Shown here: positions 1 to 12,800 of the stretch, piece by piece
Position numbering within the stretch: the first letter of the stretch is position 1
How the letters are laid out: the number at the start of each line of letters is the position of its first letter
From: Siphonodentalium dalli
Lineage: Eukaryota; Mollusca; Scaphopoda; Gadilida; Siphonodentaliidae
Reading direction: 5' to 3'
NCBI GenBank assembly: GCA_032622095.1
Contig: CP136063.1
Coordinates: 84,917,980-84,981,979, forward strand
Length of the DNA stretch: 64,000 nt
Program-made: the position numbers and the translations under genes
Notes under the pieces: generated by a model
The model's input: only the letters and a program-made list of their open reading frames with translations
Databases searched by the model: none
What the model was told of the DNA's origin: nothing

Positions 1-418
1 TCTAGATGGCTCTTGCCAAAAGTTAGCCGGGATATATCTCATTCTTAGATCCAAGTATTTTGGACAAATCATCACAACGTGGTACTCGTCTTCTACGTGG
101 GTCCTGCATTTTTGACAGGCTCGGGATTTTCCTTTATTTTTACTCCACCTCCCGGACTCACAACGCAGTTTGTGATTACATGTTCTTAGTCGTAATAGTT
201 CTTGGGCTAGATCACGCGGTAGATTTTGCAAATATGATTCATATTTCATTGTCCGTTTAAAGTTCATGTATAATTTACCACGAGATGAGTTGTACATGTC
301 CCACCACCAAGTCTGAATAAAATGATCTTTGAGTGTGCTTTCGATGGCCATTATTTCTTCGGATGAAATTTTCTGACATGTCCATATATAACTCATGCCG
401 ACGGAATCCAATATATAT
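1..418 (-). pseudogene. LINE1 ORF C-terminal fragment, cut by window edge
   Basis: This is the same sequence as 7010-7422 of the intact LINE1 ORF and encodes the region with the C-terminal zinc-finger cysteines. On its upstream side it is cut at about 418 by the tandem-array joint. Its 3' end lies outside the window. It has no start codon or catalytic domain and cannot be a functional gene. Confidence 0.85.
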
Positions 419-1105
419 ATATATCTTTAATCCTCCGATAACGAAGAGTGGATAAACATACATATTAGTTTTTTTTACAAAGAACTCAAGAACAAAAAAC
501 AATACGACAGAAAGACAAGTTTGATCAACAACAAAGACTACCCTTCATGTTAATAACATATTTACATAGACCTAAGTGCACACATTCGGGCCATCATGCA
601 CGTATTACATACTTACATATTTGCAACATGTATGCATCCATTCATGCACGTAGCAACATTAACCCCTTACATACTGACGAACACACGCAACGGAACGCAC
701 AAGTACACCTGTCGTACATATATACTTACATGTGCATCAATCCATACATCCATACATACAAGCCTATTACATACCTACTTTCCTGGGTCCTGATATACAG
801 CCACACAGACTCACGTACGTATACATGTATACGTGCATACGCACAGTCACCCATACCCACATATACTCGTTACACATATCCATACATATGCACATACTCA
901 AGTACACGGTGACACAACAGTACCCTCGCACATTCATTCAACAACAAAAAATCAATAAGTCAATATAGAGGCCATATATGGACCAATAGCTTGCAGCGAG
1001 TATATGAATTATAGGATGTAAGAGAAAGTGAAAGACGTTCAAGTAACGCGATGAGCGTTATCATTTTGGAATTGTCCCGACTCTGTTCGCGGGATATCAG
1101 CATTG
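419..1105. other. Gene-free spacer of tandem unit, ACAT-rich
   Basis: The spacer begins with a short AT run and then has many ACATA/CATAC words (about 545-950), a decayed simple-sequence tract. Translations through it are threonine/tyrosine/histidine-rich repeats and are not credible proteins. The same spacer recurs at 3924-4610. Confidence 0.7.
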
Positions 1106-1108
1106 CAA

Positions 1109-2520
1109 TTTTTTTTTTTTTTTTTTTTAAATACTCGCTACATACCATCGGTCCACCCCCTCTATTTACCACAACATGGTGGCGACCAGAGCGTCCAGTC
1201 AACAGTACGTAATGATTAATCGTTTTCAGCACCGTGATGTCCCTCTGTTAGCCAAAAATTATTGCGTTAGTTTACTATAATTTGCCCATAATTTTGCTGT
1301 ATTTCTAACGAAAAATGTGACAAATTTGTATTTATCAAGAAATGGTATCAAGTTGTCAGCAATGTCGGGTATGTGCCCTAAGAATATTGCCGCAAGATCT
1401 GGTGTGTTCAGATTGTCCAGCATAATGTAGAAATTGATCCCAAAGTGATCAATTATCTTGTACCATATAACGTTTCGAATTTCGCAACCTGATGGGCAAT
1501 CGAACAATATGTGCAGTACTTTGTGTGCACACGGATGCAGACACGCATCACAAACTCCCTTTTGGTCATATGTTGTTTGTGATATTATTCTTCCCACCTG
1601 AAGAAAGTCGTCTTTGAATTGAGGATGCGCACGGCATACGCGCCATAAAAATGACAGCGAAAATTCACTTTGAATTTGACTGAAAATATAGAGCCACGGA
1701 TCACCAGAAATTGTTGTTTTCCAAATTTCACTATACTTTGTATCAATGGCTACATTTACAAGATTCTTCCAACTATCTTTAGTTGGGAAGGTATTATCAT
1801 CAGCAAAGTTCGTAATGAAATCAAGTAAACCATATCTTAATAAGATTATGATTAGCTCATTCAAAAATGATTTTGAGGGGCGTATTGTGTTAGTTAAGGA
1901 TTCATGCATTCGTAAGAGAAATATCTCAGATGAAGATTTTTTGGGGTCTCCTCTGCATAGGGATCCCATAAGAGAAAGTTTTCTTTTGTCAATAAGTGTG
2001 GCAAGGGAGGGTATACCGACTGAGCCCTCTACAATGACAGTTCTTGCTCGCGTGGGCAATCCCTGAAAGTTCTTTAAACAAAATCGGTGTGTTTTCTCCA
2101 GGCGGTCTGTATCACTCCTGCCTAATTGCCACAAGAGTTCAGACCCATAAAGAGATCTGGGAAGGATGATAGATTTGTATATCTTACAGCAACTGACAGG
2201 GGTTGTTCCACCAGCATATAGGCCCGAATTTGAGAGCATAAAATATGTGTCTCTTTGTTTTTCTCTTATTGCTTCCACAAGGGAGTGATTGAAATTGTAT
2301 TTGTCAAAGAGGATACCAAGGTGTGTAGCTTCTGTTTTTTCTGAAATTTCTTGACCTAGAAGATACATCTTCCTGTTTTGAATGCACCGCGCGAATTCAG
2401 CTTTTTGTTCATTAAACACTATTGTGACAGTTTTGCTTGGGTTATAGAGAAATCGCCATTTCCTACTGTACTGGGAACATATATTAAGAAGGTTCTGTAG
2501 CCCACGTTTTTGTTTATATT
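1109..2520 (-). pseudogene. LINE2: 5'-truncated non-LTR retrotransposon, RT C-terminal part
   Basis: An open frame of 386 codons (1259-2419) stays open upstream to about 2520. It starts just downstream of where the RT active site would be, so the copy is 5'-truncated inside the reverse transcriptase, as is usual for LINE insertions. The part present is the RT thumb and connection region followed by a C-terminal Cys/His cluster (CDAC, then His and Cys) like the zinc-binding tail of many invertebrate LINEs. About 130 bp beyond the stop there is a T-run of 20 (1109-1128), which on the minus strand is a poly(A) tail. It lacks endonuclease and the YADD motif, so it is inactive. The clade (CR1/L2/Jockey-like) is uncertain. 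Confidence 0.82.
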
Positions 2521-2990
2521 AATGATATCAGTCAATATATTGCATAAACAATAAATACAGTGACCACGTGGTCGATGTACATGGTCGGTGTCGATACATG
2601 ACTACAGTGACTTAAGTCACATTATAACGTGTTGTTCACTGATTGGAGCATTAAAAGGCTCCAGATTCAATCTCAGAGCATCTAATTAATTTTTTTTTCG
2701 AAGGGAGGCCCTTCGGCATCTCCTGCTGGGATACTACTCGCCTCCACATTTTGTAGGAGAGCTACTCGCCACTCGCCTAGAATGATTTTCAGGGGAACTC
2801 CTCATTGCTCACCAGTGATTTCACCACATGGAGAGGACTGGAACTGTGTTTATTTATATAGGAGATATAGCACAGTAGCAGTGTTATATTTATTGCCTCC
2901 GAAACATGTATGCTTTGTATGCTTTAATTGTTAACGCTGCAAATTAATGCAGAACATGGATATGTACATATATACAATGGGGTCACTTAC
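2521..2990. other. Gene-free spacer of tandem unit
   Basis: This is AT-rich sequence with a short inverted repeat around GAAGGGAGGCCCTTCGG (about 2700). I saw no coding signal. It is repeated at about 6025-6495. Confidence 0.6.
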
Positions 2991-3305
2991 ATCGTCATCA
3001 TCATCACCATCGTCAACATCCTCCTCAACATCATCATCATCATTATTCATCTGCATCATCATCATCATCACCATCATCATCGTCATCATCATCAACACCA
3101 TCATCATCAACACCATCGTCATCACCATCATCATCATCATCATAATCGTCATCCTCAACACCATCGTCATCATCCGTATTTTTGTCGCCGTCTTTATACA
3201 TCTTCGTTATCATCTATCGTCACCATTATCCCGTCATCAACATCGTCAACGTTGTTATCGTCGTCGTCGTCAATCGCCATCGGTGTCGTCGCAAAATCGC
3301 CGTAA
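2991..3305. repeat. (CAT/CGT)n-rich tract next to LINE1 3' end
   Basis: This is dense CAT, CGT and CAC triplets. On the minus strand it is a GAT/GAC tract lying 3' of the LINE1 stop codon and its 3' hairpin. Poly-His, poly-Ile/Met and poly-Ser frames across it are artefacts of the triplet repeat. The identical tract recurs at 6496-6810. Confidence 0.85.
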
Positions 3306-3331
3306 TTTTTGTTTCTCATTATCTAGACAAG

Positions 3332-3375
3332 GTACACATGCTGACATTACACATGTGTAATGCCAGCATGTGTAC
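3332..3375. repeat. 44 bp near-perfect palindrome in LINE1 3' UTR
   Basis: GTACACATGCTG at the left end is mirrored by CAGCATGTGTAC at the right end, with ACACATGTGT at the centre and one mismatch. It lies just after the LINE1 stop codon (minus strand) and would form a stable RNA stem-loop. The same palindrome is at 6837-6880. Confidence 0.85.
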
Positions 3376-3390
3376 ATGTTGTTGATCGAA

Positions 3391-3915
3391 TCATGTTGTG
3401 TCATCTCTTGTTTTTTCGTGAATCTTCAAGCACGCCTTAACAAATATCGCTAAACTTTTCTGAGTAGCTGGGTTTTGGCTACCGAGTAAAATATAAAATC
3501 GTGCTCTAGATGGCTCTTGCCAAAAGTTAGCCGGGATATATCTCATTCTTAGATCCAAGTATTTTGGACAAATCATCACAACGTGGTACTCGTCTTCTAC
3601 GTGGGTCCTGCATTTTTGACAGGCTCGGGATTTTCCTTTATTTTTACTCCACCTCCCGGACTCACAACGCAGTTTGTGATTACATGTTCTTAGTCGTAAT
3701 AGTTCTTGGGCTAGATCACGCGGTAGATTTTGCAAATATGATTCATATTTCATTGTCCGTTTAAAGTTCATGTATAATTTACCACGAGATGAGTTGTACA
3801 TGTCCCACCACCAAGTCTGAATAAAATGATCTTTGAGTGTGCTTTCGATGGCCATTATTTCTTCGGATGAAATTTTCTGACATGTCCATATATAACTCAT
3901 GCCGACGGAATCCAA
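3391..3915 (-). pseudogene. LINE1 ORF C-terminal fragment (174 codons) in array unit
   Basis: It is identical in translation to the last 174 codons of the intact LINE1 ORF, including the Cys/His zinc-finger cluster (CQKC...HVVMIC). Upstream homology stops at about 3923 at the tandem joint. The in-frame ATG at its start is an internal methionine of LINE1, not a real initiation site. It is a by-product of the tandem duplication. Confidence 0.88.
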
Positions 3916-3923
3916 TATATATA

Positions 3924-4610
3924 TATATCTTTAATCCTCCGATAACGAAGAGTGGATAAACATACATATTAGTTTTTTTTACAAAGAACTCAAGAACAAA
4001 AAACAATACGACAGAAAGACAAGTTTGATCAACAACAAAGACTACCCTTCATGTTAATAACATATTTACATAGACCTAAGTGCACACATTCGGGCCATCA
4101 TGCACGTATTACATACTTACATATTTGCAACATGTATGCATCCATTCATGCACGTAGCAACATTAACCCCTTACATACTGACGAACACACGCAACGGAAC
4201 GCACAAGTACACCTGTCGTACATATATACTTACATGTGCATCAATCCATACATCCATACATACAAGCCTATTACATACCTACTTTCCTGGGTCCTGATAT
4301 ACAGCCACACAGACTCACGTACGTATACATGTATACGTGCATACGCACAGTCACCCATACCCACATATACTCGTTACACATATCCATACATATGCACATA
4401 CTCAAGTACACGGTGACACAACAGTACCCTCGCACATTCATTCAACAACAAAAAATCAATAAGTCAATATAGAGGCCATATATGGACCAATAGCTTGCAG
4501 CGAGTATATGAATTATAGGATGTAAGAGAAAGTGAAAGACGTTCAAGTAACGCGATGAGCGTTATCATTTTGGAATTGTCCCGACTCTGTTCGCGGGATA
4601 TCAGCATTGC
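3924..4610. other. Gene-free spacer of second tandem unit
   Basis: Direct repeat of 420-1105, with the same ACAT-rich tract and no coding signal. Confidence 0.7.
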
Positions 4611-4612
4611 AA

Positions 4613-6025
4613 TTTTTTTTTTTTTTTTTTTTTAAATACTCGCTACATACCATCGGTCCACCCCCTCTATTTACCACAACATGGTGGCGACCAGAGCGTC
4701 CAGTCAACAGTACGTAATGATTAATCGTTTTCAGCACCGTGATGTCCCTCTGTTAGCCAAAAATTATTGCGTTAGTTTACTATAATTTGCCCATAATTTT
4801 GCTGTATTTCTAACGAAAAATGTGACAAATTTGTATTTATCAAGAAATGGTATCAAGTTGTCAGCAATGTCGGGTATGTGCCCTAAGAATATTGCCGCAA
4901 GATCTGGTGTGTTCAGATTGTCCAGCATAATGTAGAAATTGATCCCAAAGTGATCAATTATCTTGTACCATATAACGTTTCGAATTTCGCAACCTGATGG
5001 GCAATCGAACAATATGTGCAGTACTTTGTGTGCACACGGATGCAGACACGCATCACAAACTCCCTTTTGGTCATATGTTGTTTGTGATATTATTCTTCCC
5101 ACCTGAAGAAAGTCGTCTTTGAATTGAGGATGCGCACGGCATACGCGCCATAAAAATGACAGCGAAAATTCACTTTGAATTTGACTGAAAATATAGAGCC
5201 ACGGATCACCAGAAATTGTTGTTTTCCAAATTTCACTATACTTTGTATCAATGGCTACATTTACAAGATTCTTCCAACTATCTTTAGTTGGGAAGGTATT
5301 ATCATCAGCAAAGTTCGTAATGAAATCAAGTAAACCATATCTTAATAAGATTATGATTAGCTCATTCAAAAATGATTTTGAGGGGCGTATTGTGTTAGTT
5401 AAGGATTCATGCATTCGTAAGAGAAATATCTCAGATGAAGATTTTTTGGGGTCTCCTCTGCATAGGGATCCCATAAGAGAAAGTTTTCTTTTGTCAATAA
5501 GTGTGGCAAGGGAGGGTATACCGACTGAGCCCTCTACAATGACAGTTCTTGCTCGCGTGGGCAATCCCTGAAAGTTCTTTAAACAAAATCGGTGTGTTTT
5601 CTCCAGGCGGTCTGTATCACTCATGCCTAATTGCCACAAGAGTTCAGACCCATAAAGAGATCTGGGAAGGATGATAGATTTGTATATCTTACAGCAACTG
5701 ACAGGGGTTGTTCCACCAGCATATAGGCCCGAATTTGAGAGCATAAAATATGTGTCTCTTTGTTTTTCTCTTATTGCTTCCACAAGGGAGTGATTGAAAT
5801 TGTATTTGTCAAAGAGGATACCAAGGTGTGTAGCTTCTGTTTTTTCTGAAATTTCTTGACCTAGAAGATACATCTTCCTGTTTTGAATGCACCGCGCGAA
5901 TTCAGCTTTTTGTTCATTAAACACTATTGTGACAGTTTTGCTTGGGTTATAGAGAAATCGCCATTTCCTACTGTACTGGGAACATATATTAAGAAGGTTC
6001 TGTAGCCCACGTTTTTGTTTATATT
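4613..6025 (-). pseudogene. LINE2 second copy, RT C-terminal part
   Basis: Duplicate of 1109-2520. The 386-codon frame (4764-5924) differs from the first copy by one residue (Met for Arg), caused by the C/A difference at 2118/5623. The T-run at its 3' side is 21 long instead of 20. It has the same truncation point and is equally non-functional. Confidence 0.82.
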
Positions 6026-6495
6026 AATGATATCAGTCAATATATTGCATAAACAATAAATACAGTGACCACGTGGTCGATGTACATGGTCGGTGTCGAT
6101 ACATGACTACAGTGACTTAAGTCACATTATAACGTGTTGTTCACTGATTGGAGCATTAAAAGGCTCCAGATTCAATCTCAGAGCATCTAATTAATTTTTT
6201 TTTCGAAGGGAGGCCCTTCGGCATCTCCTGCTGGGATACTACTCGCCTCCACATTTTGTAGGAGAGCTACTCGCCACTCGCCTAGAATGATTTTCAGGGG
6301 AACTCCTCATTGCTCACCAGTGATTTCACCACATGGAGAGGACTGGAACTGTGTTTATTTATATAGGAGATATAGCACAGTAGCAGTGTTATATTTATTG
6401 CCTCCGAAACATGTATGCTTTGTATGCTTTAATTGTTAACGCTGCAAATTAATGCAGAACATGGATATGTACATATATACAATGGGGTCACTTAC

Positions 6496-6810
6496 ATCGT
6501 CATCATCATCACCATCGTCAACATCCTCCTCAACATCATCATCATCATTATTCATCTGCATCATCATCATCATCACCATCATCATCGTCATCATCATCAA
6601 CACCATCATCATCAACACCATCGTCATCACCATCATCATCATCATCATAATCGTCATCCTCAACACCATCGTCATCATCCGTATTTTTGTCGCCGTCTTT
6701 ATACATCTTCGTTATCATCTATCGTCACCATTATCCCGTCATCAACATCGTCAACGTTGTTATCGTCGTCGTCGTCAATCGCCATCGGTGTCGTCGCAAA
6801 ATCGCCGTAA
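6496..6810. repeat. (CAT/CGT)n-rich tract 3' of intact LINE1
   Basis: This is the second copy of the triplet tract. Here it flanks the intact LINE1: reading the minus strand, the order is stop codon (6896), palindrome (6880-6837), then this GAT/GAC-rich tract. It may be the microsatellite-like 3' tail of LINE1. The same triplets build the Asp-rich part of the ORF. Confidence 0.8.
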
Positions 6811-6836
6811 TTTTTGTTTCTCATTATCTAGACAAG

Positions 6837-6880
6837 GTACACATGCTGACATTACACATGTGTAATGCCAGCATGTGTAC
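6837..6880. repeat. 44 bp palindrome 15 bp after the LINE1 stop codon
   Basis: The near-perfect inverted repeat begins 15 bp after the LINE1 stop on the minus strand. Known LINE RTs often recognise a 3' UTR stem-loop in their own RNA; this hairpin is a candidate for that role, by inference. Confidence 0.8.
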
Positions 6881-6895
6881 ATGTTGTTGATCGAA

Positions 6896-9800
6896 TCATG
6901 TTGTGTCATCTCTTGTTTTTTCGTGAATCTTCAAGCACGCCTTAACAAATATCGCTAAACTTTTCTGAGTAGCTGGGTTTTGGCTACCGAGTAAAATATA
7001 AAATCGTGCTCTAGATGGCTCTTGCCAAAAGTTAGCCGGGATATATCTCATTCTTAGATCCAAGTATTTTGGACAAATCATCACAACGTGGTACTCGTCT
7101 TCTACGTGGGTCCTGCATTTTTGACAGGCTCGGGATTTTCCTTTATTTTTACTCCACCTCCCGGACTCACAACGCAGTTTGTGATTACATGTTCTTAGTC
7201 GTAATAGTTCTTGGGCTAGATCACGCGGTAGATTTTGCAAATATGATTCATATTTCATTGTCCGTTTAAAGTTCATGTATAATTTACCACGAGATGAGTT
7301 GTACATGTCCCACCACCAAGTCTGAATAAAATGATCTTTGAGTGTGCTTTCGATGGCCATTATTTCTTCGGATGAAATTTTCTGACATGTCCATATATAA
7401 CTCATGCCGACGGAATCCAATATGCCTTTAACTGATTGAATCCACGTTTTCACCTTGTTCGTCCTACCCAGCTCCCCCAATCTGACGAAAAGTAGATAAA
7501 GTTCCCGAGCTAAAGGCGAACTCTTGCCCTTTAGTATGCGGTTCCAATATTGAATAATTCTCATCTTACATCTGATACTGACTGGATATCTGCCAATTTC
7601 TCCGTACACCATGAACGTGGGAGTGCTGGTTTTCATATTAAGAATATGCTTATAAAATCTCAGGATTACTTTGTCTATTTCTGATGTGTTTTCTATACCC
7701 CATATTTCACTTCCATATAGTATAATTGGTTCTATAGTTTTGTCGAAAAGCGTTAATAGTAGGTCGTTGGTCAAATTTAGGTTGTTGATATTCCCTAAAA
7801 ACCCATGCATCGCTTTATTCCCAATCACCGATATGGCTTTGACTGCTTTGCAAAATCTGCCTGTGTAAAAGAACTCGATTCCGAGATAATTCATAGTGTC
7901 AACATATTCTATTGTATTGCCACCTAGGTACAGATCGTCAAAATCTTCTGGTTTTCGGTTGCAGAAGAGAATTGCTTTTGTTTTTGAAGTGTTTACGTTT
8001 AGTTTCCACGACGATGCATAATCCCCAAACGCGTCGAGGGCTCTTTGCATACTTGCCTGGTTGTCTGCAAACAACACGGTATCATCCGCATACAACAAAC
8101 ACATGATTCTAATGTATACTCCTAGTTTTTGTGTTAATTGATCGCCTAGGAATTTCAACCCGTCGATAGCACAATCTTTGAGGAATGGTTCGAGGTCATT
8201 TATAAACAGCGAGAACAATAATGGAGATAGTATCTCCCCTTGTCTAACACCCGCACTGCAAGTAAAAAATTCTGACCGCTCGCTATTCTGAACTACACAA
8301 GATTTTATGTTTCCGTACATGCTACGAATAACTCTTAAAATTTTTCCGTTTATTCTGGATGTCATAAGTTTAATCCAAAGTCCCTCCCTCCATACTGTGT
8401 CGAATGCCTTCTTGAAATCGATAAAACAGCAGTATATTTGTTTTCCTCTTGCAAGATAAAAGTCAATAAGACTTTTCATGATGAATATATTGTCGGTAGT
8501 TGAGTGACTTTTACGGAATCCTGCCTGAAACTGGGTTAGTATGTCCTCACCCTCACAAAATTTTTTGAGTCGATTATTCAGGACGGATGTAAATAGTTTG
8601 CCAAGTACACTGAGAAGGGTTATCCCTCTGTATGAATCGGGGTTACTCGTGTCGCCCTTTCGTTTATAAATTGGCTGAATCATACCTTCGGTCCATCTAG
8701 ATGGGAAGCAACCTGTATCTAAAATTGCGTTAAATAGCATACAGTAAATTTTAGACATTACATGTATAGTGTGTTTTAGGTATTCTGGGCATATATTATC
8801 TAGACCCGACGATTTACCAAGTTTAAGTTTATCAACAGCCAATAATATTTCGTCGCTAGTGATAGGACAATTTAAAGGACCTTGTGCATCAATATCAAAC
8901 ATGTTTTCAAGTAGCATACTTACATTGTCGTCGTCATCTGACTCGGCGAGGCCTTTGAAATGTTCATAGAATAGGTCAATTGATATCGCAGGTACTTTTT
9001 TGGGCCCGGTATGTTTCCCTTTCATATCTTTTAACGTTTTCCAGAACTCACTCGGATTTCTACATGCATTGCGTAGTTGATTACATCTCTTTTGGTTATA
9101 TTCCGCGATTTTCCTTTTAATTACGCATCTGTAGTTCCGCGCTGACGCGTTCATGAGATTGCGATTGTGTGATGTTTTCTGTCGCCGATATTTTTTCCTC
9201 GATTTATGAAAAACATTTCGCATTCGATCGCATTCGCCGTCATACCATTCTTTCTGTTCCTCCCGTTTACTAATCCGCGAAACTCTCCCACCCTTGTATA
9301 CACCGAATGCCTCGGCAGCTGATGACGTAAACATGTGTTCAATTGCTTCACATAATTCGTTAATTTCGTTCTCATTGCCGATTCTATTTGAAATGGGATC
9401 AATTACGTCTTGGACAATACTGGCAACTTTGTCGACCAATATGTGTGCCTTTTCGTGATTCCACTTCCGTGGTTTATTACCCAAGCTATGACCCCCTGAG
9501 TTGCTTTTGAGTGGTTTTGTTACAGTGTTTCTATTCAAAGATATTTCAATGGGGCAATGCGCGTCTGAATAAAATTTACTCAATTCTCCAACACAAAAAT
9601 CATTTACATGGTCAAAGAACCCGTGACTGCAAATACCATAATCGATAACGCTCCGGTCTCGGCAGGTTAATTTCCCATGTTCTCGATCGCTTCCTACTCG
9701 CCCATTACGAATAACCATTTCTTCAGTGCTGCACATGTCAATCAGTCTATAACCATATGAACTTGCCTTCCCCTGATCCTCAGTCGAGCGCCGTCCAAAT

Positions 9801-12800
9801 TTAGAATCGTACTTTCCATCTAAGATATATTGTCGAAGATCATTGTCGTCTGTTACATAGCGAACACCCACTAGGGCCCTATCGTCCACGAATTCCTCAA
9901 GGCGGGATGTTCTGGAATTAAAGTCGCCCACTAAGAGAACATCGTTATTGTTTCTTACTTTCCTAAGCTCCCCTTCGAGATCAATCTGCCAATTATCGTT
10001 GGTAAACTTCGTATTAGTCGGAGGTACATACACCGCCCCAATTACAAGATCGCGCCCTGTACCCATATAGCCATAATCTATTCTAACCCATGATACCAAA
10101 TTTGACTTTGAAGATATAGGGTGTACATAGTTTTCCAACCCCTCCTTGATGGCAATGATAATGCCACCCGAAACACATCCCGCCATCCCCCTACCGTTAG
10201 TAGGAAAAACTGTAAAGCCTGGTATAATCACGATGCTGTCATGTAGTGTTTTCGTTTCCGAGAAACAAACGACATCAAAGCGTTTTATAAGTTGGGCGAA
10301 CTCCCGATATATCAAGCGGGATTCTAACCCGCATACGTTCAAACCAAGAATATTAATGTTTTTCGTGTCGGCATAGCCGGCATCATCATATTTGCTATCA
10401 ATACCTTCATCATCATCGTCGTCGTCGTCACCTGCATCCTCCTCGGCATCATCGTCCTCATCGCCATCCTCCTCGACATACTCATCATCATTATCATTTC
10501 CATCATCACCATCATCATCACCATCAACAGCATCATCATCTTCATCAGCAGCATCATCATAACTATCATTGTCTTCACCATCTTCATTCTCATTGTCTTC
10601 ATCACAGTTATAATCATAATAGTAATAAGAATAATCACCTATATCAATAATAACAACATCCTCATCACCATCAATGTCATCGTCATCTGTTCCGCCATTT
10701 TCGTAATCATTATCATCACCATCGTTGTCACCGACAGAGTCTCCATCTTCGTCATCGTCAATGTCGCCACCGTCGTCTTTATTATCGTCGTCATCGTCGT
10801 CATCATCATCACCGCCATCGTCACCGTTATCATCATCATCATCATCATCATCATCATCGTCATCATCCTCATCATCATTGTCACTTTCTTTTCCATCATT
10901 TCCATCATTATCATTATCGTAATCATCATTATCATCATCCTCGTCGTCGTCATCATCTTTACACTCATCGTCGCCATCATCATCATCATCATCATCATCA
11001 ACGTCATCTTCATCATCATCATCATCGTCACCCTCTCCGCCGTCGTCATTATGATCATCATCGGCTTCCAAGACGTCCTCATCATCGTAGTCAACGTCAT
11101 AGTTGTCGTCGTCGCCATCGTCGTCGTCAATGTCTTCGTCGTCATCACGTCCATCAACACCTTTGTCAGATTCACCGCTGACCCCTGAATCACACATATT
11201 CATAAGTCCAAAAGTGTATAGTGGGTAAGTATTTACAGCAAAGTTTGTTTCCGTCACGACAGTAGAGTTGGATCCTGTGTTGGTTTTGGACGCTTTGTTG
11301 GAGTTGTTAGGAGTCGTTTCCAGACGCCTCTTTTTACTCTCGTGAACGGCATCAACAAATGATTGTGATAACATTTCCTTCCCTTCTGGGCTAAAATGAA
11401 TGCCTGAACCGTCCGCTTTATCAAATAGCCCCTTCGCAATAGAGTTACCGCTCTTCAGAAATGACATGGTATTTATATATTTGAAATCCCAATCTGAACA
11501 GTAACCTTCAACAAATGAGTTCACGAACGACACTGACTGATTGTATTCATCCCTCGCGATGCCCCTACCTTTCCTCGGGGGAACGCTGCACACGTTGACC
11601 TCTGCCTTCGGAAATGATTTCTGAACTAGCTGTGTAGCTTTAGTGAACATGCGAATGGTTTTCCCATCGTCACCGTTACTGCGCTTAATGTCGTTTGTTC
11701 CCAAATGTATTATTACCGTTTCGACTGCCTCGGCTTTAATATCTGGGTCGGCGTCCGCCCTCGATACGAGTTCATTCATATCCTCGTAACGCGCACCAGA
11801 GTACTGGATGATCTTCATGGATTTACGATCATGATCCACATGCGCACAATTACTTGCTCCGAACACAACACATGCCACGGGCATTTTCTCGCTGCTGATA
11901 TTAGCTTTACTGTTAACGTCGGGATTGGGATTATCTCCAATCGGTGGCTTTACTATCGCGCGGTCGGGAATGTAATCTCCGTAAACAGAATTATAAACGC
12001 TGCCGTTATCACTTGACCAATCTTGTTGACGATCTCGATGTCTCCTATCACCAAAATCTTTTGGTAATTCGAACATGGGACGTCCAAAGCCGGTCCGCCA
12101 ATCATTGGGGAAGCTTGATCTATTTTGACGATCATCGATCTCACCGCGGTTGTCGCGTTGGCCCCGCCTTCCGCCATCTTCACCGTTACGATTATTCAAC
12201 GGACAAAAAGCAACCATGTGACCAGTCTTACGACACCGCCTACAAACGACGTCATTTGGACACGTGACCTTGTTGTGAGTAGTTTGGAAACACCTTGTGC
12301 AATAATCCTTTGCGATCTTCTGTTGGTCGCATAACACAGTGGGCATATGTAGGTCACTACAGTAACTGCATAATATTTTTGTCATGTCCGAGAATATCCT
12401 AATGTTAGAACCCTCCAAAATAGCCTTATCGGGGATCTCTTTGCACTCTCTAATGCGTAGATATCGGGTACCGTTTTCGGCTTGGCTATCCCTGTAAGTC
12501 CCTCGCCTAATTGTGTCATTTTCTATTTTGCCGAACTGTGAGAAATACTCAGACACGGATGAATCAGCTAACTCATATGGGGCATCTTTAACAGTCACAA
12601 GTGTTGTTTTGTTCTCGATGTCTATTGGGTGTACGTACTTCCCAAACAGACGTAGACCTTTCTCCATGAGGTTAGCTTTAGCTTCTAAAGTACTCACTGT
12701 GATGAAACACTCTTTTTCAGTCAACTGTACACACCGCACGTGGTCATTGTTTACATTTCTCTGCACACACCTGAGTACGTCATCGCCACGCAAGCGAAAA

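Larger units (their letters stand above)
1..7422. repeat. Head-to-tail tandem array of ~3.5 kb units
   Basis: The sequence from 1 recurs at 3505 and again at 7010, giving periods of 3504 and 3505 bp. The third copy stays identical only to about 7422, where it passes into the intact LINE1 ORF. In the other units the LINE1 sequence stops at the equivalent point (about 419 and 3923) and joins a short AT run (ATATATAT). The amplified unit is therefore best written as 420-3923 and 3924-7422, with a short ATAT homology at the joint. The only differences I noticed between units are a T-run of 20 versus 21 (1109-1128, 4613-4633) and C versus A at 2118/5623. The array continues left of the window. Confidence 0.93.

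Noticed and set aside
547-968. Thr/Tyr/His-rich ORFs of 65-121 codons (also 4051-4472)
   Set aside because: Translations of ACAT/CATA simple sequence; they exist in several frames at once.
2928-3360. Poly-His, poly-Ile/Met and Ser-rich ORFs over the CAT tract (also 6433-6865, 10339-11193)
   Set aside because: Frame shadows of a triplet microsatellite or of the LINE1 Asp-rich tract on the opposite strand.
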